Assembly: GCF_003311645.1 (NCBI RefSeq)
Contig: NZ_QEST01000079.1
Coordinates: forward strand, 186,001 to 250,000
Length of the DNA: 64,000 nucleotides
Source: Streptomyces sp. PT12
Lineage (GTDB): Bacteria > Actinomycetota > Actinomycetes > Streptomycetales > Streptomycetaceae
Direction of reading: 5' to 3'
Shown here one piece after another: positions 53,983-61,980 of this stretch. The position numbers and the translations under genes are program-made. Numbering within the stretch: the stretch's first letter is position 1; each line of letters starts with the position of its first letter. The notes under the pieces are model-generated. The model ran no database searches and was not told where the DNA came from. It was given only the letters and a program-made list of their open reading frames with translations.

Positions 53983-54000
53983 GGTGTCCGGTGAAGTGGC

Positions 54001-54876
54001 TCAGGCCAGATACGTGAGCAGCTCGCGGGCGGCCGGGCTCAGCCTGTCCTCGTCGGGCAGCACGGCCGCGACCTCCCACGTCTGCTCCTCCGCGCCCACC
54101 AGGTCGAGCGCCCGTAGCCCGGCCGCGTGCTCCTTGCGGGCGATCGGCCGCGGCACGACGGCGATGCCGAGGCCGTGGTGAACGAGGTCGATCAGGCTAT
54201 GCACGTCGTTGACCTCGAGGGCGACCCTGCGGTGGACGCGTGACTCGGCGAAGGCCCGGTCGGTCACCGCCCGCGCGCCCCAGTCGGGGTGGAAGTCGAC
54301 GAACACCTCGTCGCCCAGCTCGTCCCATGCCACCTTCCCCGCCTCGGCCAGCCGGTGCGCGGGGTGGCACAGCGCCACCATGGGCGCGCGAGCCAGGGGC
54401 AGCAGCCGAACGCCCTCGGGCGGCCTGCCGAACACGGCCGCGAACGCGAGGTCGAGCCGCCCCGCGGTCACGTCGTCGACCAGCGCCGCCGCGCCCGCCT
54501 GCCGCAGCCGGATCTCCACGGCCGGGTGCTCGGAGCGGAAGCGGGCCAGCAGGGCGGGCATGTCCACGCCCGCGATGCACTGTTCGGTGCCGATCGACAG
54601 CACGCCCCTGACCAGGCCCTGCACCGCCGCCACCGCCTCCTTGGCGGCCCGCACGCTGGACAGGGCGCGGGTGGCCTCGGCCAGCAGGGCGCGGCCCGCG
54701 GCGGTCAGCTCCACGCTCCGGGTGGAGCGCACGAACAACGGCGCGCCCAGCTCGTGCTCAAGCGCCCGCACCGAGGCGGACAGGCCCGACTGGGAGATCA
54801 TCAACCGCCGGGCGGCGCGGGTGAAGTGGCGCTCCTCCGCGACCGCGACAAAGTACTCGAGGTGCCGCAGCTCCAT
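54001..54876 (-). CDS. LysR-family transcriptional regulator
   Basis: A 291-residue LysR protein. Its HTH is residues 1-60 (MELRHLEYFVAVAEERHFTRAARRLMISQSGLSASVRALEHELGAPLFVR) and the co-inducer domain follows (VRGVLSIGTEQCIAGVDMPALLARFRSEHP; LVHHGLGIAVVPRPIA). It is divergent from an aldo/keto reductase gene across 126 bases, so it probably activates that gene and represses itself. A 23-bp partial palindrome lies right next to its start codon. Confidence 0.92.
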   Translation of the reverse strand: MELRHLEYFVAVAEERHFTRAARRLMISQSGLSASVRALEHELGAPLFVRSTRSVELTAAGRALLAEATRALSSVRAAKEAVAAVQGLVRGVLSIGTEQCIAGVDMPALLARFRSEHPAVEIRLRQAGAAALVDDVTAGRLDLAFAAVFGRPPEGVRLLPLARAPMVALCHPAHRLAEAGKVAWDELGDEVFVDFHPDWGARAVTDRAFAESRVHRRVALEVNDVHSLIDLVHHGLGIAVVPRPIARKEHAAGLRALDLVGAEEQTWEVAAVLPDEDRLSPAARELLTYLA

Positions 54877-54877
54877 G

Positions 54878-54900
54878 ATTGAGAAGCTTAGCTCATCAAT
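54878..54900. promoter_or_regulatory. Partial palindrome at the LysR start, likely LysR binding site
   Basis: The 23-bp element has symmetric arms ATTGA--AGCT and AGCT--TCAAT around one central base, so nine of eleven positions per arm match. It includes the ATTGA/TCAAT ends expected for a LysR-type T-N11-A family site. It directly abuts the lysR start codon, so binding would block its own expression. Confidence 0.55.
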
Positions 54901-55002
54901 GTATTCGCTTTCTTCTATTGGACTTCTGTTCGTGCGCGCGTGAGGCTTTCTTCCGTGCCGCGCGGCAGCGGCACATGGAGCCGAGGAAGGGCTTGACACA
55001 AC

Positions 55003-55860
55003 ATGCACTCTCGTCGCATCGGTGACGCCGAGGTCAGCGCGATCGGACTCGGCGGCATGCCCATGTCCATCGAGGGACGGCCCGACGAGGCACGGTCCCT
55101 CGCCACCATTCACGCGGCCCTCGACGCCGGCGTGACGTTCATCGACACCGCGGACGCCTACCACAGGGACGCCGACGAGGTCGGCCACAACGAGACCCTC
55201 ATCGCCAAGGCGCTAGCCTCCCACGGCGCGGGCGCGGACGTGCTGGTCGCCACCAAGGGCGGCCATCTGCGCCCCGGCGACGGGAGCTGGACCCTGGACG
55301 GCTCGCCCGAGCACATCAAGCGGGCGTGCGATGACTCCCTGCGCCGCCTCGGCGTGGAGGCCATCGGGCTCTACCAGTTCCACCGCCCCGACCCCAAGGT
55401 CCCCTACGCCGAATCCGTCGGCGCCGTGCGGGATCTGCTCGACGCGGGCAAGATCAGGCTCGCCGGGATATCCAACGCGAACCCCGGGCAGATCAGGGAG
55501 GCCAACGAGATCCTGGGCGGCCGACTGGTCTCCGTGCAGAATCAGTTCTCGCCCGCCTTCCGTTCGAGCGAGCCCGAGCTGCGGCTGTGCGACGAGCTGG
55601 GGATCGCGTTCCTGCCCTGGAGCCCGCTCGGCGGCATCGCGAGCGCGAGCGAACTCGGCTCGCGGTTCGCGCCGTTCGCCCGCGTCGCCGAGGCCCATGG
55701 CATCAGCCCGCAGCGGGTGTGCCTGGCGTGGATGCTGGCCAAGTCCCCCGTGGTCGTGCCGATTCCGGGCGCCAGCCGCCCCGAGACGATCCGCGACTCG
55801 GTGAGCGCGGCCGATCTGACGCTCACCGCCGAGGAGTTGGCCGAGCTGGACGCCGTCTGA
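55003..55860 (+). CDS. Aldo/keto reductase
   Basis: The 285-residue TIM-barrel NADPH-dependent reductase has the complete catalytic tetrad: Asp and Tyr in FIDTADAYH, Lys in VLVATKGGH and His in YQFHRPDP. The NADPH site is seen in GISNANPGQI, SVQNQFSPAF, LPWSPLGGI and VVPIPGASRPETIRDSV. It reduces carbonyl compounds; the natural substrate is unknown. It is divergent from the LysR gene, its likely regulator. Confidence 0.93.
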   Translation: MHSRRIGDAEVSAIGLGGMPMSIEGRPDEARSLATIHAALDAGVTFIDTADAYHRDADEVGHNETLIAKALASHGAGADVLVATKGGHLRPGDGSWTLDGSPEHIKRACDDSLRRLGVEAIGLYQFHRPDPKVPYAESVGAVRDLLDAGKIRLAGISNANPGQIREANEILGGRLVSVQNQFSPAFRSSEPELRLCDELGIAFLPWSPLGGIASASELGSRFAPFARVAEAHGISPQRVCLAWMLAKSPVVVPIPGASRPETIRDSVSAADLTLTAEELAELDAV

Positions 55861-55883
55861 CCGTCGGACGCGGCGGGTTCACT

Positions 55884-56744
55884 TCACCGGGTCCCCGCCG
55901 CGTCACGTTCCCCACCGGTCTCCTCGACCCCGTCCCCCTCCCCGAGCCCTCTGTCCCCGAGCCCGTCGGCTGCGAGCCCGTCGGCTGCGAGCCCTCTGTC
56001 CCCGAGCTCGTCGTCCTCGAAGGCGCCGTCGTCGTCGCACGCGAGCCGGTCCCTCGCGCCCGGGCGGCCGCCCTCCGCGACCTGCCGCTCCGCCTCGGCC
56101 AGCCAGGTCAGATACCAGGCCGCGAATCCCACCGGCCTTTCCTCGTCGTCGAGCAGCGGCGTCAGGTCCTCGTCGTCGACCCGGTGGTCGGCCCAGATCC
56201 GCCCGCGCTCCGGCCCGCTGACGACCAGCCAGTAGCGCAGCGCACAGCCCAGGTGCGCGATGACGATCGCCCCGACCGTGCGGTCGCGCGACCACATCAC
56301 GGACTCCCACTCGCGCTCCCAGGACTCGATCGCGTCGTCGAATCCCTCGGCGTCGTCGAAGTCCTCTTCCTCCGGCCGCTGTTCGAGGAGCGTCCGCAGC
56401 CGCTCGGGGTCGGCGCAGCGGCGCGGGAACGGCTCGCCGAGCCGGTCCACCTCCACAAGCGCCGTGCCGTCGCCCTCCCATCCCCAACGCCCCTGCCGCC
56501 TGCGGACCGGGAAGACACCGTAGGCCGGGCCCGCGCCCCCCGCGCCGACGCCGAGCAGGAAGCCTCGGTAGTCGTCCGGCAGCTCGACGCCCAACTCCCC
56601 TTCGAGCGCGGCCAGTTCGGCGGGGTCGAGCACGTCTTCGAGCGCGAAGCCGTGTCCGATCGCGCCGAACACGGCGTCGTGCCCCGGCCGGTCCCGCAGC
56701 GCCTGCACGCGCTGCCGGACACCGGCCCATATCGCATCGTTCAT
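55884..56744 (-). CDS. SMI1/KNR4-family protein with repeat-rich C-terminal tail
   Basis: A 286-residue protein with a SMI1/KNR4 domain in residues about 25-215 (AELAALEGELGVELPDDYRGFLLGVGAGGAGPAYGVFP; WVVV-like ALRYWLVVSGPERGRIWADHR; GFAAWYLTWLAEAERQV). It is followed by a 50-residue tail of LAADGL/LGDRGL repeats encoded by 15-bp DNA repeats (55943-56002). SMI1 proteins often act as immunity or interaction proteins. It is the third gene of an apparent unit behind the DG-peptide and PIMT-like genes, 72 bases after the latter, so a role with that peptide is possible but unproven. Confidence 0.82.
   Translation of the reverse strand: MNDAIWAGVRQRVQALRDRPGHDAVFGAIGHGFALEDVLDPAELAALEGELGVELPDDYRGFLLGVGAGGAGPAYGVFPVRRRQGRWGWEGDGTALVEVDRLGEPFPRRCADPERLRTLLEQRPEEEDFDDAEGFDDAIESWEREWESVMWSRDRTVGAIVIAHLGCALRYWLVVSGPERGRIWADHRVDDEDLTPLLDDEERPVGFAAWYLTWLAEAERQVAEGGRPGARDRLACDDDGAFEDDELGDRGLAADGLAADGLGDRGLGEGDGVEETGGERDAAGTR
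55943..56002. repeat. 15-bp tandem repeats in the 3' end of the SMI1 gene
   Basis: Two alternating 15-bp variants (GAGCCCTCTGTCCCC and GAGCCCGTCGGCTGC) are arranged A-B-B-A, with a decayed fifth copy. They keep the reading frame and encode the LAADG/LGDRG tail. Confidence 0.8.
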
Positions 56745-56816
56745 GCGGGGACCCTATGGGGTCGCCCCACCGTGTGCCCCGTGCGCCCCCACTCCCCACC
56801 CGCCCCGCGAGGCGGC

Positions 56817-57953
56817 TCACACCGTGGCGTCCACCGGCCGGTCAGGGCGGTCGAGCCAGGGCGTCTCGCCCTTCTCGTCGACCGACAGCCCGAAGCGCTC
56901 GACCGGTGGCTCGCCCGCCGAACGCCACCACTCCCACGCGGCCAACAACTCGTCCCACAGCGGGCGTTCACCCGCGCGCCGCACCACCACGCCGGGTCCC
57001 GTGCGCTCCCGGCGCACCGCCGCGGTCCAGCCCGCGCCCGACAGGTCGTAGAGCCACTGCGTGTGGCCGTCGTCGTGCCGCTGGACGGCGTGCGAGGCGC
57101 GTTCGACGCGCAGCCCCGCCAGGAAGGGGAACGGGTGCCACATGCCGTGCGGAGGCCAGACGCCGGTCCGCGTGTCGGTGAGCGGCAGCCCAGGCGGGAA
57201 CGTGGGGTGCGCGGTGCGATGGGCGCGCATCGGCATGAAGTTGACCACCTGGAGGAACGGGCCCTCCGCCGTGCCGTCCCCGCGCACGGTCAGCCGCACC
57301 AGCGCGTCGCGCCCGCGGAACGCCGTGCCCCACGGCGCCAGGATGCTGCCGCCCGGCCTGACCTGCGCCAGCCACCGCCTGGGGATGCGGCGCAGCCCGC
57401 AGGTGACGATGATCCGGTCGTACGGGCCGCCGTCCGGCACGCCGAGCGCCCCGTCGCCGACGACCACCCGGGGGCGCAACCCGGCGCGGCGCAGGGCGCG
57501 TTCGGCCGCCGCGGCCACCCCGGGGTCGATCTCCACCGTGGTGACGGAGCGTTCACCGAGGCGGTGGGCCAGCAGCGCGGCGTTCCACCCGGTGCCGGTG
57601 CCGACCTCGAGAACGCGCATCCCCGGCTCGGCGTCGAGCGCGGTCAGCATCGTGGCGACGAGCCGGGGCGTGGAGGCGGAGCTCGTGGCGTGCGCCCCGC
57701 GTCCGCTCTCCGCATGCGCCCCGCGCCCGCTCCCGGCGTGCGCGCCCCCGTCCCACTGCGTCACGATCGGCACATCCGCCTCGGCCGCCCGCCACCACCC
57801 CTCCGGATCGCGGGCCAGGTCGAGGGTGTCGAACGCCTCGCGCTCCTCGTCGTAGGGCCACATCACCCTCGGCAGGAACGCCGCCCGTGGCACCGCCGCG
57901 AACGCCGCCGCCCACCCCGGGTCAGCCGCCGCGCCTGGTGTCCTCGTCGTCAT
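56817..57953 (-). CDS. PIMT-like (protein-L-isoaspartate O-methyltransferase family) enzyme, probable RiPP aspartimide-forming methyltransferase
   Basis: The 378-residue enzyme has an N-terminal PIMT lid (GWAAAFAAVPRAAFLPRVMWP) and a SAM-binding domain (motif I VLEVGTGTGWNAALLAHRLG, residues 114-133). Further motifs are VTTVEIDPG, VVVGDGALG and YDRIIVTCGLRRIPRRWL. A C-terminal extension of about 130 residues ends LWDELLAAWEWWRSAGEPPVERFGL and TPWLDRPDRPV. This extension is seen in actinobacterial PIMT homologues that methylate Asp in RiPP precursors rather than in housekeeping repair enzymes. An unusual GAHAxSGR repeat (residues 70-89) precedes the active-site Ser/Thr loop. Its ATG (GGGAG upstream) lies inside the end of the DG-rich small gene. 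Confidence 0.85.
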   Translation of the reverse strand: MTTRTPGAAADPGWAAAFAAVPRAAFLPRVMWPYDEEREAFDTLDLARDPEGWWRAAEADVPIVTQWDGGAHAGSGRGAHAESGRGAHATSSASTPRLVATMLTALDAEPGMRVLEVGTGTGWNAALLAHRLGERSVTTVEIDPGVAAAAERALRRAGLRPRVVVGDGALGVPDGGPYDRIIVTCGLRRIPRRWLAQVRPGGSILAPWGTAFRGRDALVRLTVRGDGTAEGPFLQVVNFMPMRAHRTAHPTFPPGLPLTDTRTGVWPPHGMWHPFPFLAGLRVERASHAVQRHDDGHTQWLYDLSGAGWTAAVRRERTGPGVVVRRAGERPLWDELLAAWEWWRSAGEPPVERFGLSVDEKGETPWLDRPDRPVDATV

Positions 57954-58077
57954 CCCGGTGCTCCCCGCCCCCGGACGGCGCGCTGCCGTCCGTCGTCGGC
58001 GCCGGAGGCTCATAGGGCGTCCCCGGCAGCCCGTCCTCGCCGAGACCACCCGTGCCGTCCCCGTGCTGACCTGGCAC
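57922..58077 (-). CDS. 51-residue Asp-Gly-rich peptide, candidate RiPP (imiditide-like) precursor
   Basis: The GTG start at 58077 follows a near-perfect AAGGAG Shine-Dalgarno by six bases. The 51-codon frame reads VPGQHGDGTGGLGEDGLPG, then TPYEPPAPTTDGSAPSGGG and a charged tail EHRDDDEDTRRGG. It has three Asp-Gly pairs (residues 7-8, 15-16, 30-31), the sequence most prone to aspartimide formation, and no cysteine. It overlaps the PIMT-like gene by 32 bases, so the two are translationally coupled. Two-gene loci of a short precursor plus a PIMT homologue define imiditides, so a substrate role is likely. A regulatory uORF is the alternative. Confidence 0.6.
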   Translation of the reverse strand: MPGQHGDGTGGLGEDGLPGTPYEPPAPTTDGSAPSGGGEHRDDDEDTRRGG

Positions 58078-58303
58078 TGTGCGCTCCTTCCACCCAAAAC
58101 TCCCTCGCCCGATCCCTTCGGCACCGCGGCGTATCCGGAACCGTAGGCGGGGCCGAGGGGCGCGCGGGAGGGCGTGAACTTCCCACGCGCACCCTCTCCG
58201 GCCCGCACGGGCGCGCCCTTGCCCGAACGGGTGTGCACAGATTGAAATGGTGACCCATGGGATTGACGACGACTTCCGGAATCCCGGGGAGCGTGGGGAC
58301 CCC

Positions 58304-58963
58304 GTGACCTCAGCGAGCCGACAGGCCCTTGTGGTCCGGGGCGGCTGGGACGGGCACTGCCCCGTCGAGGCCACGGACCTCTTCGTCCCCTTCCTCGCCG
58401 ACCGGGGCTTCCGCGTCCGCACCTCCGACTCCCTCGACGTCTACGAGGACGCCGCGCTGCTCGCGGCGACCGACCTGGTCGTGCAGTGCTGGACCATGGG
58501 CGAGATCAGCCCCGCGCAGTGCGCCGGGCTGACCGCCGCCGTCCAGGCCGGAACGGGCCTGGCCGGGTGGCACGGCGGCATCGTGGACGCCTTCCGCGCC
58601 AGCCACGACTACCAGCTGCTCACCGGCGGCGCCTTCCTGCGCCACCCGCCCGGCTTCGTCGACCACGCGATCACCCTGGTCCCCGGCCGCGCCGACCACC
58701 CGGTGATCGAGGGCCTGGGCGACTTTCGGGTCCACACCGAGCAGTACTGGACGGTCACCGACCCGATGAACGACGTGCTGGCCACCCTCACCTTCGAGCC
58801 CGACGAGGTCCGCGCGGAGCCCGTCGTCATGCCAGCGGTGTGGACCAGGAGATGGGGCGGCGGCCGCGTCTTCGTCTCCACGATCGGCCACAAGCTCGAC
58901 GACTTCGACGTCCCCGAGGTCCGCGCCATCACCGAGAGGGGCCTGCTGTGGGCCAGCCGCTGA
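58304..58963 (+). CDS. ThuA-domain protein (trehalose-utilisation-like)
   Basis: A 219-residue glutamine-amidotransferase-like fold protein. ALVVRGGWDGHCPVEATDLFVPFL opens the domain, and GLAGWHGGIVDAFRASHDYQLLTGGAFLRHPPG is the ThuA core. YWTVTDPMND and GGGRVFVSTIGHKLDDFDVPEVRAI complete it. ThuA proteins work in sugar breakdown (3-keto sugar metabolism), generally paired with Gfo/Idh/MocA dehydrogenases, as here. GTG 58304 places the start just before the conserved domain; ATG 58247 would add about 19 residues. It overlaps the dehydrogenase gene by 16 bases. Confidence 0.88.
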   Translation: MTSASRQALVVRGGWDGHCPVEATDLFVPFLADRGFRVRTSDSLDVYEDAALLAATDLVVQCWTMGEISPAQCAGLTAAVQAGTGLAGWHGGIVDAFRASHDYQLLTGGAFLRHPPGFVDHAITLVPGRADHPVIEGLGDFRVHTEQYWTVTDPMNDVLATLTFEPDEVRAEPVVMPAVWTRRWGGGRVFVSTIGHKLDDFDVPEVRAITERGLLWASR

Positions 58964-60060
58964 GGATCGGCATCGTCGGCGCGGGCGCGATAAGCGGCGC
59001 CTATCTGGGCACCCTGGCGCACGCGCCCGCCCTGCGCCTGACCGCCGTCGCCGACCTGGACCTGGCGCGCGCCGAGCACTTGGCCGAACGGGCCGACGGG
59101 CGGGTCGCGGTGGCGGGCTCGGCCGCCGAGCTGGTCGAACGTGACGACGTGGACGCCGTGTTGAACCTGACCGTGCCCGCCGTCCACGCCACCGTCGCCC
59201 TGGCCTCGCTCGCCGCGGGCAAGCACGTCTACGGCGAGAAGCCGCTTGCGGCGACGCGCCAGGAGGCCCAGGCGATCCTGGCCGCGGCGCGGGCGGCGGG
59301 CCTGCGCGTGGGCTGCGCGCCCGACACCGTGCTTGGCACCGGCACCCAGACCGCGCGGCGGGCGGTGGACGAGGGGCGCATCGGCGAGCCGATCGCGGCC
59401 ACGGCGTTCATGACCACCGCGGGGCACGAACGGTGGCACCCCGACCCGGAGTTCTACTACCGGCCGGGCGGCGGGCCGCTGCTCGACATGGGCCCCTACT
59501 ACCTGTCGTCGCTCGTCCACCTGCTGGGCCCCGTCGTCCGGGTCACCGGCGCGGCCTCACGGCACAGGGCCGAGCGGTCGATCGGCAGCGGGCCACGGGC
59601 GGGGACCCGTTTCCCCGTCGAGGTGGACACGCACGTGACGGGCATCCTGGAGCACGCGGGCGGCGCGTTGACCACACTCGTCATGAGCTTCGACATCCAC
59701 GCCGCGCAGTTGCCGCGCATCGAGGTGCACGGCACGGAGGGCTCGCTCTCGGTCCCCGACCCCAACGGCTTCGGCGGCCGCCCCGCCCTGCACGGCGGCG
59801 GGGGAGGGGAGTGGGAGCCGCTGCCCGAGACGGCGGGCCACCAGGAGGGGCAACGGGGCGTCGGCCTGGCCGACTTGGCCGAGTCACTGGAAGAGGACCG
59901 CCCGCATCTGGCCTCGGCCGAGCTGGCCGACCACGTGCTCGACACCATGCTGACGCTGCTCGACGCGGCCGAACAGCGCGTCTCCCTGCCGGTCACGCAC
60001 ACGACCGAACGCCCCGCCCCCGTCGGCGCGTTGATCGCCCCGATCGTTCCCACCGGCTGA
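58948..60060 (+). CDS. Gfo/Idh/MocA-family NAD(P)-dependent dehydrogenase
   Basis: A 370-residue oxidoreductase. The N-terminal Rossmann domain has IGIVGAGAISGAYLGTLA and DAVLNLTVPAVHATVALASLAAGKHVYGEKPLA, with the catalytic Lys in EKPLA. The C-terminal alpha/beta domain shows GGGPLLDMGPYYLSSLVHLLGPVVRVTG, containing the substrate-binding Asp-Met-Gly-Pro-Tyr. It oxidises a sugar or cyclitol; the partner ThuA gene overlaps its start. A GAGAGGGG stretch precedes the GTG. No sugar transporter is adjacent. Confidence 0.9.
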   Translation: MGQPLRIGIVGAGAISGAYLGTLAHAPALRLTAVADLDLARAEHLAERADGRVAVAGSAAELVERDDVDAVLNLTVPAVHATVALASLAAGKHVYGEKPLAATRQEAQAILAAARAAGLRVGCAPDTVLGTGTQTARRAVDEGRIGEPIAATAFMTTAGHERWHPDPEFYYRPGGGPLLDMGPYYLSSLVHLLGPVVRVTGAASRHRAERSIGSGPRAGTRFPVEVDTHVTGILEHAGGALTTLVMSFDIHAAQLPRIEVHGTEGSLSVPDPNGFGGRPALHGGGGGEWEPLPETAGHQEGQRGVGLADLAESLEEDRPHLASAELADHVLDTMLTLLDAAEQRVSLPVTHTTERPAPVGALIAPIVPTG

Positions 60061-60201
60061 ACTCCCCCTCGCGGAACGGCGCGTGGCCGATCACGCAACG
60101 CCCCCGTAGGTGCCAGCCCTGAACCGCACCGCCCCACATCCGGCACTCGGCGGACGGCTCATGGGAGGGCGTCAAGACCGTAGCCGTGCCCCGTCGACCA
60201 C

Positions 60202-60220
60202 TTAGGCGAGCCTCACCTAA
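60202..60220. promoter_or_regulatory. Iron box (DmdR1/IdeR operator) before the ABC exporter
   Basis: TTAGGCGAGCCTCACCTAA matches the TTAGGTTAGGCTCACCTAA consensus at 16 of 19 positions and keeps both TTAGG/CCTAA arms. It lies 30 bases upstream of the first exporter gene, at the promoter. Confidence 0.9.
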
Positions 60221-60249
60221 GCTACGGATGGGCTGCGAAGGCAGACACC

Positions 60250-61980
60250 GTGGACACCGTTCGGAGGCGGGGCGTGCGAGGGAGTGGGCCGACGGGGAGA
60301 TCGGTGTTGGGCGGGATGGTGCGAGGGCACTGGCGGAAGCTGCTGGTCGGCGCCGTGCTCGGGGCGGGGCACCAGGCGGGCGAGGCGCTGGTCCCCGTGC
60401 TCATCGGCGTGATCATCGACCGGGCCGTGGACGGCGGCGACGGGGCCTCGCTGGTGCGCTGGCTGTGCGTTCTCGCGGCCGTCTATCTGGGCCTCTCGTT
60501 CAGCTTCCGCTGGGGCGCCAAGGCCCGCGAGGACGCCGCGCTCGAGGCGGGCCACGAGCTGCGCCTTCGCCTGGTCGGCCGCGTGCTGCATCCGGGGGGC
60601 GGCGCCGAACGCGGCCATCTGCCCGGGGCGTTGACCAGCATCGCCACCGAGGACACCCGCCGTGTCGGCGCCGTGGCCAACGCCCTCGTGCTCGGCGTCT
60701 CCGTCCTCACGGGCCTGCTGGTCGGCGCCGTCATGCTGCTGCGGATCTCCCTCACCCTCGGCCTGCTCGTCCTGCTCGGCACGCCCCTTCTGCTCCTGCT
60801 CGGCCACCTGTTGAGCAAGCCCCTTGAACGCCACAGCGCCGCCGAGCAGGAGCGCGCCGCCCATGCCTCGGGCGTCGCCGCCGATCTGGTGGCCGGGCTG
60901 CGCGTCCTCAAGGGCATCGGGGCCGTGCCAGCGGCCGTCGCCCGCTACCGGCGCGGCAGCCGCGCCGCGCTGGCCGCCACGCTGCGCTCCACGCGCGCCG
61001 AGGCGTGGCAGACGGGCCTCACCACCGCCCTCACGGGCGTGTTCATCGCCGTCGTCGCCCTCATCGGCGGGCGCCTCGGCGTCCAAGGGGACATCAGCCT
61101 GGGGGAGTTGGTGTCGGCGGTGGGCCTGGCGCTGTTCCTGCTCGGCCCGTTGGCAGGGCTCGCCTGGATCAACGCGGAGCTGGCCCAGGGCCGCGCCTCC
61201 GCCGCCCGGGTCGCCGCCGTGCTTGCCGCGCCGCCAGCGATCCCCGACGGCGACGCCCCCGCGGGCGCCCCGCCCACCGGGCATGTGCTGCGGCTGCGCG
61301 GCGCCGCGGGCGCGGGGCTGCGCCAGCTCGACCTTGAGACGACCCCTGGCGAGGTCCTCGGCGTCGCGCTCACCGACCCAGGCCGCGCCGCCGAACTGCT
61401 GCGCTGGCTGGGCCGCGAGGCCGATCCCCCTTCAGGGGCAGCCGAGTTGGACGGCGTTCCGCTGACGCGGCTCGACCCCGCCGCGCTGCGCGCCACCGTG
61501 CTGGTCGCCGCGCACGACGCCGACCTGTTCGGCGGCACCGTCGAGGCCAACGTCGCCGTGGGCGCGCCCGAAGGCGCCGACCTCGCCCCCGCCATCGCCG
61601 CCGCGGGCGCCGACGAGATGATCCGCTCCTTGCCGCGTGGCCTGGCCACCCCCGTGGGCGAACGCGGCCGGTCGCTCTCCGGCGGCCAGCGTCAACGCCT
61701 CGCGCTGGCCCGAGCGTTGGCCGCCGACCCGCCCATCCTCGTGCTGCACGACCCGACCACCGCCATCGACGCCGTCACCGAGGCGCGCATCGCCGCGGGG
61801 CTTCGCGCGCTGCGCGGCGGGCGCCCCGACCGCACCACCCTGCTGATCACCACGAGCCCCGCCCTGCTGGCCGTCAGCGACCGCGTGGTCCTGATCGACG
61901 AGGGCCGCACCGTCGACGCCGCGCCCCACCACGTCCTGGTGGAACGGCACCCGGCCTACCGAGAGGCGGTTCTCTCATGA
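60250..61980 (+). CDS. ABC exporter half-transporter with degenerate Walker motifs, iron-regulated
   Basis: The 576-residue protein has an N-terminal exporter membrane domain with about six helices (to residue 310) and a C-terminal ATPase domain. The signature LSGGQRQRLALARAL (about 475) is canonical. However, the Walker A position reads VLGVALTDPGRAAELL instead of GxxGxGK(S/T), and the Walker B position reads ILVLHDPTTAID, lacking the usual DE. Alone it cannot hydrolyse ATP. It overlaps the next gene by ATGA and forms a heterodimer with it. The iron box suggests siderophore export or ferric-siderophore import of the IrtAB type. Confidence 0.88.
   Translation: MDTVRRRGVRGSGPTGRSVLGGMVRGHWRKLLVGAVLGAGHQAGEALVPVLIGVIIDRAVDGGDGASLVRWLCVLAAVYLGLSFSFRWGAKAREDAALEAGHELRLRLVGRVLHPGGGAERGHLPGALTSIATEDTRRVGAVANALVLGVSVLTGLLVGAVMLLRISLTLGLLVLLGTPLLLLLGHLLSKPLERHSAAEQERAAHASGVAADLVAGLRVLKGIGAVPAAVARYRRGSRAALAATLRSTRAEAWQTGLTTALTGVFIAVVALIGGRLGVQGDISLGELVSAVGLALFLLGPLAGLAWINAELAQGRASAARVAAVLAAPPAIPDGDAPAGAPPTGHVLRLRGAAGAGLRQLDLETTPGEVLGVALTDPGRAAELLRWLGREADPPSGAAELDGVPLTRLDPAALRATVLVAAHDADLFGGTVEANVAVGAPEGADLAPAIAAAGADEMIRSLPRGLATPVGERGRSLSGGQRQRLALARALAADPPILVLHDPTTAIDAVTEARIAAGLRALRGGRPDRTTLLITTSPALLAVSDRVVLIDEGRTVDAAPHHVLVERHPAYREAVLS

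Noticed and set aside
55587-58253. 888-codon plus-strand frame
   Set aside because: Runs antisense through the SMI1, PIMT-like and small-peptide genes; low-complexity Arg/Pro content shows it is a shadow.
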